Origin: Cunninghamia lanceolata
Taxonomy: Eukaryota; Streptophyta; Pinopsida; Cupressales; Cupressaceae
NCBI GenBank assembly: GCA_027924645.1
Contig: BSBN01001687.1
Location: 8,330,911 to 8,394,910, forward strand
Length of the DNA: 64,000 bases
Direction of reading: 5' to 3'
Shown: in pieces, positions 54,971 through 64,000 of the stretch
Layout: each line of letters starts with the position of its first letter
Position numbering within the stretch: position 1 is the first letter of the stretch
Notes under the pieces: generated by a model
The model's database searches: none
What the model was told of the DNA's origin: nothing
What the model saw: only the letters and a program-made list of their open reading frames with translations
Made by a program: the position numbers and the translations under genes

Positions 54971-55882
54971 GTTTTATGTACAAAGAGTCATTTAGACTTG
55001 AGTCAAAGGTTATTAGGTCTTGTTGCATAGGTGGACTTAAGTCTATTAGGTCTTGTTGCAAAAGTGAACTTGGGTTCACTTGATTTATGTACAAAGGGCC
55101 ACTTGGACTTACATGTTCGTGTTGTGGGGGACATTGATAGTCTTGTGAATGGGTTTGATGAAGATATGAAATGGTAGGATGTGTAGGTAAAAGATCTTGG
55201 GGTATGGGTTGTTGTGGATAATGGTTGATATTGGAAGAAGTAGGGTATGGTGATGTGGCATTGTTATGAAAAGATGTGGAAGTGATTTGAAATGTGGATG
55301 GATTTGATTGATATGGAATAAGATAAGTTGATGTGTAATTATTATGACATGTGGATGGATTAAATTGGTGTGAAATGGAAGGGGATGCCACATAGAAATG
55401 AGATGGAATTGGTTGGTGTTGAATGGATAAGGGATGATGATGTACTTGTTGGGTTTGTGATTGAAAAGTGGCTATGAGGTGTTGGGCTTGTTCTATGAGA
55501 TGTTGCATGTGAGGGGTGATTGGCTTGCTTGGAGTTGAGGTTGTTGGATGAAGGCTTGTAGTCATTGAATGATTTGTTTGTCTAGGGGTTGTGGTTCCTG
55601 ACAAAGTGCTTGGAGGAGATCTTAGAATTGAGGCACTAGGTCTTCTAATGTTGACATGGTGTAGAATGATGTGGATTAGATTAGAAAGAGGATGATGTAT
55701 AATAATGAGGTTAGATGACTTGGGCTGATTAGGATGTGGTTGATTGGATGACATGGATGATTTGGTTTGGAAGGATTGGATGAAGTGTAATGATTAGGAT
55801 GTGTGTTATGACAAGTAGGTTGAGGATGATGTGGCGATATCAAACACAAGATCTCACATGCACATGCATGCACACCAAACAT
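54971..55882 (-). pseudogene. D: Pro/His/Ser-rich ORF, upstream part
   Basis: The frame 55754-54942 (270 codons) and, upstream in another phase, 55882-55676 give a low-complexity protein: Pro, His, Ser, Thr, Gln and Asn dominate, with HHHPLSIQHQPIPSH-type runs and a TPHMQHLIEQAQHLIATFQ helix. It ends with SLLQQDLIDLSPPMQQDLIT. The (M)xQDLIxFD motif recurs on the far side of F at 41793, so F split this ORF. The last 11 codons of the frame belong to F. No function can be given. Confidence 0.45.
54975..55115. repeat. Short direct repeats at the D/F junction
   Basis: TTTATGTACAAAG(A/G)G(T/C)CA(T/C)TT(A/G)GACTT occurs at about 54974 and again at about 55084. TATTAGGTCTTGTTGCA occurs twice between them (near 55011 and 55048). 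A 40-bp relative of the latter lies at 41768-41808 beyond F. Confidence 0.75.
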
Positions 55883-58579
55883 AATGATAAATTTCCTTTC
55901 AAGATTAGATGTTATGATTAAGCAAACACAACAAGCCCTAATGATTAATCAGGTAGGATATGGCTGATAGGTCTTAAGCTAGGGTAGACAAGGGTTAACT
56001 AAGGGTGTTCTTGATATACACAAGGTACGAGGGGCTCAAATCTATGAACACTAGCCCATTGAAGGGATGTGGCATAAGCATAGCGAATACCACTTCACCT
56101 TGTGTCCAGAATCACCCAAGGCCACAAGGCTGTCCCAATGACTACGTAGCTAGATTGAGGTACAGCTTTTGTTCTCCCCCCTTTGATATACCCTGCCAGA
56201 ACACGTGGTTGAGGTCGTCCCTACGGGTGATGAAATCCCCTAGCAGGCCGCCTAGATAGGGTTTGATAGATCACAGTTGTTAATTAACCCTTAGAAATGA
56301 AATGTGTGATAAGAAGATAATGCAGGAACTTGTTCATTTTAAGATCCCAAAGCCAAATGTGTAGGAATACACTTGTTCGTTTTAGCCTGATTTCAATGAT
56401 GTGATAGCAAACAAGATTAATTTTAAGCCTAAATTGAAGTGTGGAAGCAAGCAATGTTTAGAGATATCCGATGGATTGATTTCACCTAATTGTTTTTTTT
56501 TTATTTTTAAATCTGCTATGTACACTGATGCCCCTGCTATTCTAGCTCCTTATATGCCCCTAAAAATCACCAAGACAAGAAGAAAACCAAACTTGCAAGC
56601 CAAAAGGGGGTTAGGTCAAAAAGATGTGATCTGTTAAAAATATGAAATTGATGATCTAATACAACAAAATAAGTTGCAAAAATATAAATTTTACAAAATT
56701 CCATGCACTTTTTAAAAACAATTCTCTAAAAAAGGATCAATTTTGCTCCAGTTATGTGCATTTTAAGATTGAAAGGAAGCTAATGTTTGACTGAGAAATT
56801 ACCTACTAAAATGGTGATATTACCTAATAAAAGTTCTATAGCTGTGAAGTTTGTGAATTCATCTTTCCAACAAGTATTTGTTTGTGCAATTATGAGTTTG
56901 TATGACCAAGTTATAGCAAAAAGAAACAAAAATGCCTCCTTCGGCATGTTTGAAGATGAAGGGTTGACCTGGTTGACTTGTTGTTTGACTTTTGATGGTT
57001 TGCTATTGATTTTTTATCACTAATGTTTTTCACAATTTTCGTCACATGTCACGCATCGACGGTCAAGCTTTGTGATGGTTATGGTATATTCATATATGTC
57101 TCTGTCGACATCTATTAACCAAGGTTGAGCTCCAAGCATTAATTTCCAACCTAAATATTATTGTCGAACCCAAATATTATTGTTAAACCTAAATATCAAC
57201 ACCAACCTATATGTCAAAGTTGTCATCGGGCGACCCAATCCTTAAATGTTGACCAATGTATTTGGGATAGTTTGACTGTGTTTGGAGTATCGACGAGAGG
57301 TCGTGTTAAGGGAAGTCGACGAGTGGGAGATTAGGTGGATTGTTATGCAAATCTCGACCGGAAGGGATAGTCGACCCCATGGCCATAATCCTTGGAACCA
57401 CGGTTAAAGATACCGACCAAACAAAGGTTTGAATATTATTTGAATATTGTCGGTTCGAGCTTAAAATCGCAGGTGACAATTGAAAATCGACGGCGACATG
57501 AATGCTAGGCAGAGGTAAAAGGGATTTCGACCACATGATGATAAACAAAGGATGGAGGTTGATACAGAAGGTGAAGATTTAAATAAACCCCTGAAAAGTG
57601 GTGGTCGGCAGGTGAAAAGAAGACGTCGACTATATGATCCAAGGTGTGGGAAGGCTTTGCAAAGACAGCGACGATGGTTTTCAAAAGCGATAGAAAGGAC
57701 TCTTAATGGTGGTGACGGGCTTAACAAGTGGTGATAGAATGTACAAGGGTGGTGATTAAAGCTTAAACCTAACCGCTTGAAAGTTTGACATTTGAAACCT
57801 AATGTCACTTAAAACCTAAGGTGGCTACGGAGAATGGTGACAGAAGTGCTCCAAGCGGTGATGGGGAGAATGAGAATCTTGAGCTACAAAAGATAGATGG
57901 TGACGATACTAAATAGGACCACGATCACTGGTGAAAGCAAATGACAATAGGTCTAAAACTCTGTGGTGAAGAAAAGAAAACTGGATGAGACCACAAATGG
58001 GCCTGTAGACCAGAAGATTCGACTAGCGGATTAGGGTTTTGAATGGCAGTTTGAAAATTTTGACCAGCGGCTTAACAAATTTGACTAGAGGTTTAAAGGA
58101 TGACAGAGGTGGCAATTAAGGTTTGAATGGAGATAGTTATAGAATATTAGACTTTTCAAAAGGGATTTTCAAGAGGATTATTAGCAAGTCGACATACAAG
58201 CATTAGGGCTTTAAACCACCATGGGATCCACAGGCCCCTTGAACGCCATTAAACCTGCATTTGTGAGTTTAAACCTGTAATCACAAAGTCATGACAGGGA
58301 TTAAAAAAAAGGCCTGTACAGTACGGATTTGTATGGATCCATACTGTATGGTTTGTAAGGTAAAAAATTCTCAATTCTTTTCAAAAAAATTCCTATGACG
58401 AAATATATGCAAATTTATAGTCAAAAAGCTTGGAATCGGCCTCCCAAACGCGATGGTGAGGTTAGTTTCTATCCCAGAGATCACCTGTACTAGATTCCCT
58501 TAAAAACTTGCAAACGAGGGTTAGATGAAACACAAATTTTTATACCAAAAATCTATAAAAAACAATCAAGCAAAGCGAG
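55883..58579 (-). other. D: long leader, no coding signal
   Basis: About 2.7 kb between primer site and first ORF. It holds a stretch rich in TCGAC/GTCGA (57045-57620) and scattered GTGA(C/T)AGAGG-like repeats (57830-58110), but no protein I recognise. Small plus- and minus-strand frames (for example 56005-56259 and 57461-57808) look random. Confidence 0.5.
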
Positions 58580-58596
58580 TCTCATCGGGCGTGCCA
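58580..58596 (-). other. D: primer-binding site
   Basis: The minus strand reads TGGCACGCCCGATGAGA three bases after the LTR end ...CTACA. It resembles the TGGCACGCCCGGTGGGAC-type site I know from plant Ty3 elements; the tRNA is not certain. Confidence 0.7.
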
Positions 58597-58599
58597 TTT

Positions 58600-59423
58600 T
58601 GTAGATGAAAAATCTGGATAAAACAAAAGATAAAACAATGACATGAGATACCTTTTTACCCAAATCCTTCGAATACCTCAGATGTTGATGCATGTATGTT
58701 TGTTCACTCGAATGATTAGATTGTTGGTTGCTCAAATCTGCAGCATAATGATAATAGGATGAAGATTTGATGGATGAAAGATAGGTAGATGATGGATGAA
58801 AGATTGATGGACGAGAGGGCTAGAGGAATTTCAGTAGAGTAACAGTACTCGAAAGTTCATCCATGTAAATGGAATGGAAATGGGTTGATTTATAGGCAAG
58901 GGTGAGAGAATGGAGGGATAAAACTTCTATTTCGTGAGTGATAAGTTGAATTAGAAAGTTGCTTGTGCAACTTGGGAGAGAAATGGTAGTTGAATTAGAA
59001 AGTTGCTTGTGCAACTTGGGAGAGAAATGGAAGGTGAATAGAGTTAATTTGAGAGGAAATTAGAAGGCAAATCGAGTGATTTGGGAGATGAGTTGAGTCA
59101 TCTCGAGAGATGAAAATGGAAGGTAGGTGATTTCATAGTTAAATTATTTAAAAAATTATTTAAATTATGAGGCATGTGGGGATGAAATAAATAAATAAAA
59201 ATTATTTATTTATTTAAATGGGGAAAGTCTAAAGTGATGAATTTAAATAAATAAAATTTATTTATTTAATAATTTGAAGGGATGGGATAAATTAAATAAA
59301 TGTTAGATTTATTTAATTAATTAGAGGAAAAGTTAGGATGAAGACATGGGTTATGATGGCGACATGGGTACCTAGGGTAAAACATAAGGTGTTGAAAGAG
59401 ATGGACATTTTTGGGTGTCTACA
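58600..59423 (-). repeat. D: 5' LTR
   Basis: 824 bp, TGTAG...CTACA. TATAAAT box on the minus strand at 58888-58894 in the context CCTATAAATCAACCC. It carries the same 44-bp hairpin pair as the 3' LTR (about 58940-59030). Confidence 0.95.
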
Positions 59424-59940
59424 CATGATAACACACAACAAGAGTTCACCATATCATCCACAAGCAAATGGAGCAAGTGAAGCCTTGAATAAGATCATTG
59501 GGGTAGCATTGACAAAGATATGTAGTGGGAACAAAATAGATTGGGATCTAAAAATACTTGCAGTACTATGGGCATATAGGACAACCTTCAAAAGAACCAC
59601 TAAGTTCACTCCCTACGAACTGGTATATGGAATAGATGCTACAATACCGATACACTTCATATTGCCAAATTTCTGGATAGCAAGGACTCTCAAATTGGGT
59701 GAAAAAGACTCTCGTGCAAAGGATTGAAGAATTGGAGAAATTGGATGAGGATAGACCGATGGCAGCATATAACATGAACTTGGAAAGGAATAGACAAAAG
59801 GCCTGGCATGATAGAAATTTAAGGAACAAGACAATCAAGAAAGGTGAATATGGAGGGTAAACTATCAGTCGAATATGTCAATGGTGCCAGAATCAAGAAA
59901 TATTTTCAACTGGGATCAAGGCATGTCTTGAGGACAAGAC
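59424..59940 (+). pseudogene. Element E: integrase, C-terminal half
   Basis: After the CATGA duplication the integrase core continues: SSPYHPQANGASEALNKIIG with the third catalytic residue (Glu in GASEALN), then DWDLKILAVLWAYRTTFKRT and FTPYELVYGIDATIP. A frameshift near 59715 moves the C-terminal domain (RPMAAYNMNLERNRQKAWHD) to another phase, and a stop follows at about 59858. The HPQANG and YELVYG forms are standard for plant Ty3 integrase. Confidence 0.85.
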
Positions 59941-59948
59941 ATAATTTT

Positions 59949-59960
59949 GTGGGGGGATGA
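59949..59960 (+). other. Element E: polypurine tract
   Basis: GTGGGGGGATGA directly before the LTR start TGTTAGCAAG. Confidence 0.75.
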
Positions 59961-60430
59961 TGTTAGCAAGTATAGCATAAAGGGAAGCCAATCGGAGGAT
60001 ACTACACACCATGCGAAGGCCAGAAGCTGATAGAAGACACGTCCATAGATATAATAGATATAGTATATATATATATAGATAGAGGATAGTAGAATGTAAG
60101 TAAGCATGATAGGAGAATAGGTGTATGTTCTAATGTAAACAATGACATAGAAGTCTTGTATGTAATTAGTGAGGCAGAGAATCAGACCTGCCGGAGGATG
60201 GACATATGATGTGTGCATTTGATTGTTGTTAATATATATATATATGGAGGTATGCCAGTACTGGGTAACTTTGTGTGTTATCTTATTTTGATGTATATGT
60301 GATGCTCTATTTGGTTATTCTTTATGTTTGTTGTCAATCACTAGCTACCTGACCAGGGTATAAACTGACTATAGACTTGACTGAGGACCAGATCTCCAGA
60401 CCGGTATCTCCTCTACATTTCTTGCTAACA
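59961..60430 (+). repeat. Element E: 3' LTR
   Basis: 470 bp, bounded by a perfect 10-bp inverted repeat TGTTAGCAAG...CTTGCTAACA. It contains two (TA)n runs (60060-60080 and 60228-60244). The short LTR contrasts with the long internal region. The 5' partner lies outside the window. Confidence 0.85.
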
Positions 60431-60686
60431 AAAATCATCATTATTGCCAAAGAGGAGAAAGGATAATGGCTTCTAGAAATAGAGAAAAAAAGGCTAAAAA
60501 AAAAGCTCTTGGATTGGCCATAAGGAGATCAATTCTAATTAAAAATAGTGATTTCTTCAACCAATATAGAAGAGAGATTTCTTTTAGAAAGATATGATCC
60601 TAAAATACTATGGCTTCTTAGAGAAGGGAGAGCCAATAGTATAGAAGCTACAATAAATAAATTATAACTTAATATTAAAAGAACAA

Positions 60687-60900
60687 GAAGAGAAAGATTG
60701 TTGCCTCTAAGAAGAAAAGAGTAGCAATAATGGAGAAATCCCAAATGATTGTGGGGAGCCAAGAGAAGAAATGCTTCCACCCACTCAAATGGATTTGAAG
60801 GAGAAAGAAGGAATTGTTGCCTCCAAGAAGAGTGGAGGAACAAAAATGGAGAAATCCCAAGTGATTGTAGGGAGCCAAGAGGGGAAGGGATTCCTTAGAA
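60687..60900. repeat. 116-bp tandem repeat, two units
   Basis: TTGCCTC(T/C)AAGAAGA..., GGAGAAATCCCAA(A/G)TGATTGT and GGGAGCCAAGAG recur at 60701 and 60817, diverged by several substitutions and small indels. It lies between E and the LINE fragment, downstream of ORF1 on the LINE strand. Confidence 0.8.
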
Positions 60901-61189
60901 ACAAAGGGCTTCTAAAGAAATTGTTGTTAGTAATTCAAACCCCTAAAGTTAGTAAATAGCTAAAATAAATCAATAGTATACTAGAGGATCCAAGAGAAAA
61001 AGAGGAAATTGGAGAGCCAATGTTTTTGATTAAGATAAGCAGCAAACAAGGGTGTTGAATCTCTTTAAAAAAAGCCTCCGGGTCATCAAAACATGCCACA
61101 CACAGGCCAGAAACAACACAAAAATAACACACAAACAAACCTATTGAAAAATAATAGAAGCAAAGGGGAACTAAACAACACCAAAACTT

Positions 61190-61990
61190 GAACAAGCAAA
61201 TCTAACTCCCTTGACCCTAGGCCTCAAAGCAACAACAAATTTTGGTAGGCCTAAAGTTCTTTCTCCACTAGACCATAGTACAAGAAAACGTTGAGTCTAA
61301 ATCCTTAGAGCGAGGCAAGAGGAGGGGATCCTCAATAGACGCTGCAACCAATGAGTCCTTGCACAAAGCTGAACCAAAAGAAGGCAGAGCTAAGGAAGTA
61401 ACAGGAATCAACGAGGTAGAAGTTTGGCCTTGATCAGGAGTCGAAGATACAATCGGGGCCAACGAAGGAGATCCAACCTAAGCAGATGAAAGTGAATCAA
61501 AATAAACCATGGGGTTCGTTGCAGCCTACTCCACAAGGGGAACAAACAAAGTTTCTTGGGAAGATCCATCCAATGGGGAAGCATTGATAGTCAAATGATC
61601 ATTGAGTGCATTCTTCCACCAAGTTGCAGCACCTTTATGGCATGAGTGAGGACAACCGGAGGCCAAGTGGCCAATAGACAAACATTGTCTGCATCTGAAG
61701 GGGAGACCCTCATAGTCTAACTATTGTGTCCAAGGCCTATCCCCTACCATCAAAACCACATCTCCAAAAAGGGGTTTGAAGATGTTAATATCCACTAAGA
61801 TGCGTGCAGCTGTTGAATGTCCTATGTATGCGGTTGTAGTATTTTCCTTCAAGAAATGATGTCCACTAGCCTTGGCTATGGCCTCATAGCAAGAATCTTC
61901 CCAAAACTGGGGAGGGAGATTCGGGAGACGAATTCATATTGGAGGCCAATGTTGCAACCAAGAACATGCAAGAGAAACTAGAAAAATCTC
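61190..61990 (-). pseudogene. LINE (L1-type) ORF1 fragment: DUF4283 and zinc knuckle
   Basis: Minus-strand text in one dominant phase reads IRLPNLPPQFWEDSCYEAIA near 61930-61870, then ARILVDINIFKPLFGDVVL, VGDRPWTQ and DYEGLPFRCRQCLSIGHLAS, with the knuckle C-X2-C-X4-H-X4-C completed by GC near 61655. This is the order in ORF1 of plant L1-type LINEs: a DUF4283 RNA-binding domain followed by a zf-CCHC_4 knuckle. A low-complexity Ser/Thr/Pro-rich tail goes on to about 61268. Stops interrupt it near 61945, 61720 and 61535. ORF2 is not found; it may lie beyond E on the left. Confidence 0.65.
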
Positions 61991-64000
61991 GACAGAGAAA
62001 TGGGAGAGCTCCAAAGAATAATGAAGAGAAAGAGGAGTGATCAAGAGAGTAAAAGGCATAGCTAAGAGTTTTTAGTTTTATAGGGGTTTACTTATAGGCG
62101 AAATAAGAGTTGTTGGGGAGAAAATGTGGTAGGAAACACACAATCTCACAAAAATACATAATTTGATTAGAAATAGAAAAATACATAATTTGGGAATCCA
62201 ATAAAAATAAAAAGGTTGAAGAATGGACTAAATGTAGTTCCTAAAATATATTAAGGGAATAGACACTAAAATAGACAAAACATTAGATAAAAATTATAAA
62301 ATATACAATTTACAACCTTACAATTTATTGTCTTAACAACTTATTATGTATTAAAATTTTAATTATAACTCTTTATTAATGTGACAATCATATGCCACGC
62401 TAATATATATAATCTTTGTTATACTAAACTATATTACTTTTAATTTAAATTCAAAATTTAAAAAATGTATAGTGGATTTTAAGTTAAATTTATGATGGAA
62501 TATTACAATTCCATCACACCTTTTCTAATTATAACTTGCATGTTATGAATCCTTTCAAACAATAAAACCTCCTCTAAAATACCTACATCTAATGGTATGC
62601 GTAGCAAGTAATTAAGATGTCTTGTGCCAAAATTTATGAGTATTGAGGTAGTTTTTGAGCAACTTTGCTCTATAATATATATATTTTTTTTTTTCATTTT
62701 AATATTGTTTTAATTAATTAAAAAATATTGGGCCTTTATTGCATTCCTCCTCAACCACTAAATGTCTTTTATCATTAACAAAGCCGTTGTACACATGACA
62801 AATCTAGATATATCGATAATGATTCGATTAGCTATAACATAACAGATGGTCAGTAAATAATGAATACTAGAGCTAAAAGTATGTAGACTTTTCTCAATAT
62901 GTATGAAAAGTTCAAGTTTTTAATCATCACCCAAGTGACTAATCATATCATAAAGAAGTTAAATTAAGGCATATATATCCTTACAGCTTTTATTATTTTA
63001 CTTTAGTGATTAGGTAGAATATTTTATTTTACTTTAGTGATTAGGTAGAATATTTTACCCAATCAGCTATGATTAAAAATATTTTTGATTTCATATTTAA
63101 ATGGGATTAATATATTGTAAAATAGTTTTTATTTTTAAGGATTTTTCATGTGATTTGAACATTTCAAGATGATTTTATTGAGATGATTTAAAATATATAA
63201 TTTAAAATTTGTAAAATTTTAAAATTTAATTAATTTTTTATAAACAGTGTTAATTAATTTAGATTTTTTTTGTTTTTTAATTTAAGATTTTTTTTTTAAT
63301 TTGAAAAGAATAAGTTTTTTTTTTATAATAGTTAATCTTATTTTCTCATAAAGATAATATTGGAACTTTATTATCTAAAAATATATAAAATTTTCAAAAG
63401 AATAGAATATATATTTTTTAAATATAGTAAAATTTTTTATATTAACATTTTAAGTGACACTCTAATTTAATATTTTAATATTAAGATATAATAAATAAAA
63501 TAAAAAATAATATTTTTATATTTTTAATTGATTTGAAAAGAAATCAAATGATACTTTCATTCTTAAATATTTAGGGTAAATAGATAAATAATATAAGTAC
63601 TCAAAATCTATCCTAGATAAATGAGTTAGGACAAGTAACTATCTAAAATATATGTAGAAAATTTAAATAAACAAAATAATGATACTTAGTTGAAAACTCA
63701 ATGTAGATAGGCTATGTCATATAGTTGTAAATGATTTGTGGATGCATAGAAAGCCAAGAGTAACTAGATGAATTCTTCAAAATCTACAAACTCTTTGTTT
63801 GTCCCTATAAATCATTTTTGTAACAATTGAGGATTTGATTTACCTATGTAGATTTAATCTTTGTAAATATTTCAATGTTCACTTTTAATCCATCTTGATG
63901 TATGTACCTATTGTCTACAAAAAAAGTTGGGCATGTGGTCTAGAGTTTATCAATGGTAGGATGTATGTCTCCCCTTGATCAAACTCTTAGGATGTCAAGT
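61991..64000. other. AT-rich DNA, no gene recognised
   Basis: About 2 kb of very AT-rich sequence, especially 63080-63560. I see no ORF worth reporting, no terminal inverted repeats and no RNA gene. The only structure is a 31-bp tandem pair at 62995-63056. Confidence 0.6.
62995..63056. repeat. 31-bp tandem duplication
   Basis: ACTTTAGTGATTAGGTAGAA and its flanks occur at 63000 and again at 63031 with no mismatch in the core. It is a simple slippage duplication. Confidence 0.9.

Larger units (their letters stand above)
35746..59423 (-). mobile_element. D: large LTR retrotransposon without pol, minus strand
   Basis: It has 824-bp LTRs at 35746-36569 and 58600-59423, both TGTAG...CTACA, and the flanking 5-bp duplication CATGA (35741-35745 and 59424-59428). 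The primer site beside the right LTR and the purine tract beside the left LTR fix the minus orientation. The integrase of element E resumes after the right copy of CATGA, which confirms the borders. Of the 23.7 kb, about 13.2 kb is element F (with C2 inside), leaving roughly 10.5 kb of D itself. Only low-complexity ORFs are found, with no protease, RT or integrase. The LTRs differ at about 50 of 824 positions. Confidence 0.93.

Noticed and set aside
56005..57808. ORFs of 60-115 codons in D's leader (56005, 56401, 57461, 57552)
   Set aside because: Low-complexity or random composition, both strands, no conserved motifs; D is read on the minus strand from the LTR at 58600.
60771..60959. 62-codon plus-strand ORF near the LINE fragment
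   Set aside because: It lies within a 116-bp tandem repeat and is not conserved between the units.
1..64000. Host genes, tRNA, rRNA, CRISPR arrays
   Set aside because: Every sizeable coding signal belongs to a mobile element. TGGTATCAGAGC matches are primer sites, not tRNA genes, and no regular spacer-repeat array is present.

Overview
The window is a stack of nested, mostly decayed transposable elements from a large plant nuclear genome. I see no host gene, tRNA, rRNA or CRISPR array. It must be a plant: there are chromodomain Ty3 elements, Ty1/copia elements primed by initiator tRNA-Met, long Tat-like Ty3 elements, a DUF4283-type LINE ORF1 and an endogenous caulimovirid (plant pararetrovirus). 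A gymnosperm, probably a conifer, is my best guess from the old, unpurged nested insertions and the long LTRs, but nothing here is diagnostic of a species.

The layers can be ordered because coding regions resume across insertions and two target-site duplications (TSDs) are intact. The backbone, element E, is a plus-strand Tat-like Ty3/gypsy element. Its protease, gag-like segment, RT and RNase H lie at 23.1-26.3 kb, the first half of its integrase at 35.0-35.7 kb, and the second half plus a 470-bp 3' LTR at 59.4-60.4 kb. Its 5' end lies beyond the left edge. E is cut by (i) copia-2 (plus; 12.8-23.1 kb visible), (ii) chromovirus C1 (minus, 26323-35027, TSD GAAAG) and (iii) element D (minus, 35746-59423, 824-bp LTRs, TSD CATGA). 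Copia-2 is cut by copia-1 (minus, 6.6-12.8 kb). Copia-1's 3' LTR appears to be cut by Ty3 element X (minus, about 3.7-6.6 kb), and X apparently by Ty3 element A (minus, from the left edge to about 3.7 kb). D contains F (plus, about 41.8-55.0 kb), and F contains chromovirus C2 (plus, 44.9-51.5 kb), the best-preserved element here. To the right of E lie a minus-strand LINE ORF1 fragment (about 61.2-62.0 kb) and AT-rich DNA with nothing I recognise.

The most unusual part is 14.5-21.0 kb. A partial endogenous pararetrovirus (protease, RT, RNase H and a long unassigned C-terminal tail, minus strand) sits inside copia-2, between two copies of the same 1.16-kb stretch of copia RT/RNase H. The two copies share the same premature stop codons, so the duplication happened after copia-2 was dead. 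The viral piece carries about 190-bp inverted repeats at its ends and a 15-bp filler-like repeat at its left junction, which suggests break repair rather than ordinary integration.

Two other elements deserve attention because neither shows any polymerase or integrase. D carries long Pro/His/Ser-rich ORFs. F carries a long charged ORF of roughly 1,100 codons that I cannot assign. Both look non-autonomous. Coordinates come from reading by eye; LTR outer ends without a TSD are approximate and marked so.
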